The notes under the pieces were generated by a model that was given only the letters and a program-made list of their open reading frames with translations, made no database searches and had not been told where the DNA came from. Both the position numbers and the translations under genes were made by a program. From assembly GCA_004298915.1 (NCBI GenBank), contig SCTE01000159.1, positions 1 to 6,420 of the forward strand: a stretch of 6,420 nt of DNA, written 5' to 3'. The first letter of the stretch is position 1. Every line of letters begins with the position of its first letter. Source of the stretch: Chloroflexota bacterium. GTDB taxonomy: Bacteria > Chloroflexota > Limnocylindria > Limnocylindrales > CSP1-4. This document shows, piece by piece, positions 5,406 through 6,420 of the stretch.

Positions 5406-5813
5406 TCACGGCAGCGGCGCGGCGATCTCCCAGATGTGGCCGCCCGGATCGACGAAGCTCGCCGTCCGGACACCCCACGGTCGATCCATCGGGCCGTTGA
5501 GCAATCGGACGCCCCGCGCGACGAGCTCCCCGCAGCGCGCGTCGACGTCGTCCACGTCGATCGTCAACTGGAACCGGGATCCGCCGTGGGTCGGCGCCAC
5601 GACGGCCGGCCCGATGAGCTCGCCGGCCGCGGACGCGACGAGAAGGTTGACCAGCGTCCCGCCGAACCGGAAGACCGCGGACTCGCGATCCTCGTAGTAG
5701 ACCGGCAGCCCAAAGACATCGAGGTAGAACTGCTTCGCGACCGCGAGGTCATCGACGAACAGGGTCACCGCAGCGATACCCTGAGCCCAGCCGTTGGTCC
5801 CCGATTCGACCAT
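5406..5813 (-). CDS. VOC-family protein (glyoxalase/bleomycin-resistance-like)
   Basis: This is a 135-residue single-domain vicinal-oxygen-chelate protein. Such proteins dimerise to form metal-binding dioxygenases, isomerases, lyases or drug-binding resistance proteins. The first beta-alpha-beta unit reads AAVTLFVDDLAVAKQFYLDVFGLPV (15-38), with the typical D-L-x-x-x-x-x-FY and FGLP pattern. The second reads FQLTIDVDDVDARCGELVARGVRLL (81-105) and ends FVDPGGHIWEIAAPLP, where Glu129 is the usual second-module metal ligand. The usual first-strand metal His is Thr17 here, so metal binding may be altered or absent. The ATG at 5811-5813 is preceded by AGGAGG (5819-5824) at five bases, so the much longer open frame upstream is not part of the gene. 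It is divergent from the histidine phosphatase gene. Substrate unknown. Confidence 0.9.
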   Translation of the reverse strand: MVESGTNGWAQGIAAVTLFVDDLAVAKQFYLDVFGLPVYYEDRESAVFRFGGTLVNLLVASAAGELIGPAVVAPTHGGSRFQLTIDVDDVDARCGELVARGVRLLNGPMDRPWGVRTASFVDPGGHIWEIAAPLP

Positions 5814-5880
5814 TGACGCCTCCTGTCTTCCGTTCCGGAACCGCTCCATCGTGGCACGGGCCGCGTGATCCGGCAGCGCC

Positions 5881-5905
5881 GCGGTCCGGGGCCCGACCGG
5901 ACCGC
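5881..5905. repeat. Perfect 9-bp inverted repeat between divergent genes
   Basis: GCGGTCCGG (5881-5889) and CCGGACCGC (5897-5905) are exact reverse complements around a 7-base spacer. No gene ends here, so it is not a terminator of a neighbour. Its right arm reaches the region where a -35 for the histidine phosphatase promoter (-10 at 5925-5930) would lie, so an operator is plausible. GC-rich chance pairing cannot be excluded. Confidence 0.4.
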
Positions 5906-5924
5906 CGATGCGCCTCGGCTCCAC

Positions 5925-5930
5925 TAGACT
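5925..5930 (+). promoter_or_regulatory. -10 box TAGACT, leaderless promoter of the histidine phosphatase gene
   Basis: TAGACT in the context ACTAGACTGG lies six bases before the GTG at 5937. No ribosome site precedes that GTG or the later ATGs at 5961 and 5979, so a leaderless mRNA starting at the GTG explains the arrangement. Spacing and sequence match the HAD gene promoter. Confidence 0.5.
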
Positions 5931-5936
5931 GGCGCG

Positions 5937-6420
5937 GTGCCAGCGCCCCGCGACCCCACGATGACGCCGGGCCCCTCGATGTGGCTGGTGCGGCACGGCG
6001 AGACGGAGTGGGCGCGAACGGGCCGACACACGGGCCTGACGGACATCCCGCTCACCGCAACCGGTCGCCAGGAGGCGATCGATCTTGTGCCGCGGCTGGC
6101 CGGCCACGTATTCGCCGCGGTCGTCTCGAGTCCGCTGTCGCGGGCCCTCGATACGGCCCGCTTGGCAGGGTTCGCGGATCGCGTCGAGGTCGATCCCGAC
6201 CTCGTCGAGTGGGACTACGGCGATGACGAGGGGCGTACGACGCCCGAGATTCGCGCCGAGCGGCCGGACTGGACGATCTGGTCCAGCGGTCCGGCGGGCG
6301 GTGAACGGCTCGAGGACGTCGCCGCGCGGGTTGACCGGGTGATCGCCCGCGCTCGCGCGATGGACGGCGTGACGCTCTGTTTCGCCCATGGCCACCTGTT
6401 GCGCATCCTCGGGGCGCGCT
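5937..6420 (+). CDS. Histidine phosphatase, phosphoglycerate mutase superfamily (partial, 3' end off the window)
   Basis: The enzyme uses a phosphohistidine intermediate to dephosphorylate or isomerise small phosphorylated compounds. The frame is open from GTG 5937-5939 to the window end (161 codons visible). The catalytic motif is LVRHGETEW, with nucleophile His20 and Arg19. Other landmarks are GLTDIPLTATGR (33-44), SSPLSRALDTA with Arg69 (64-74), the acid/base Glu91 in LVEWDYGDDEG, and the second histidine His151 in FAHGHLLR. These cover nearly the whole catalytic domain; only the last helices are missing. The RHGETEW...LT...G pattern fits the cobC/GpmB-like branch, but the substrate cannot be chosen. 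The GTG is favoured by TAGACT six bases upstream; an ATG at 5979 (MWLVRHGE) would remove a 14-residue Pro-rich N-terminus. It is divergent from the VOC gene. Confidence 0.9.
   Translation, partial: MPAPRDPTMTPGPSMWLVRHGETEWARTGRHTGLTDIPLTATGRQEAIDLVPRLAGHVFAAVVSSPLSRALDTARLAGFADRVEVDPDLVEWDYGDDEGRTTPEIRAERPDWTIWSSGPAGGERLEDVAARVDRVIARARAMDGVTLCFAHGHLLRILGAR

Noticed and set aside
5832..5841. GTTCCGGAAC palindrome before the VOC gene as an operator
   Set aside because: A single 10-base GC-rich palindrome is expected by chance in such sequence, and nothing else supports it.
5814..6395. N-terminal extension of the VOC protein (frame open to 6395)
   Set aside because: The extension is antisense to the histidine phosphatase and Arg-rich. 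A good AGGAGG site directly before the ATG at 5813 fixes the true start.

Overview
This is a GC-rich bacterial window, probably a metagenomic or environmental genome of an actinobacterial or Chloroflexota-like lineage. Three things suggest this: strong G/C preference at third codon positions, GTG starts, and at least two genes whose -10 box lies only six bases before the start codon (leaderless expression). No marker gene fixes the taxon. I see no rRNA, tRNA, CRISPR array, insertion sequence or phage gene.

The left half (1-3168) is a minus-strand block. In transcription order it holds a HAD-family phosphatase, a PlsC-type acyltransferase, an unrecognised 121-residue protein, a UbiA-family membrane prenyltransferase, and the start of a small exported protein with an Asp/Thr-rich region that runs off the left edge. 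HAD and PlsC are 10 bases apart. The unknown gene and UbiA are only about 7 bases apart if UbiA starts where its conserved N-terminus implies. The block may supply a membrane-lipid or prenyl-lipid function, but only its gene types and spacing suggest this.

The centre has methionine sulfoxide reductase MsrA on the plus strand (3249-3923), divergent from the HAD gene across an 80-base two-way promoter region. After it, on the minus strand, come a PsbP-like hypothetical protein (4049-4516), a very small ORF of 33-36 residues (4598-4708), a multi-pass membrane protein (4800-5333) and a VOC/glyoxalase-like protein (5406-5813). Base composition looks less extreme between about 3924 and 4720.

The right edge has a plus-strand histidine phosphatase (phosphoglycerate mutase superfamily) starting at a leaderless GTG at 5937 and cut by the window end. 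It diverges from the VOC gene across a 123-base gap that contains a perfect 9-bp inverted repeat.

The content is mostly ordinary housekeeping and accessory metabolism. I found no convincing novel multi-gene system. The points most worth a second look are the small ORF, the recurrent CTAG-containing -10 boxes with leaderless starts, the missing canonical start of UbiA, and the MsrA with a lysine at its second recycling-cysteine position.
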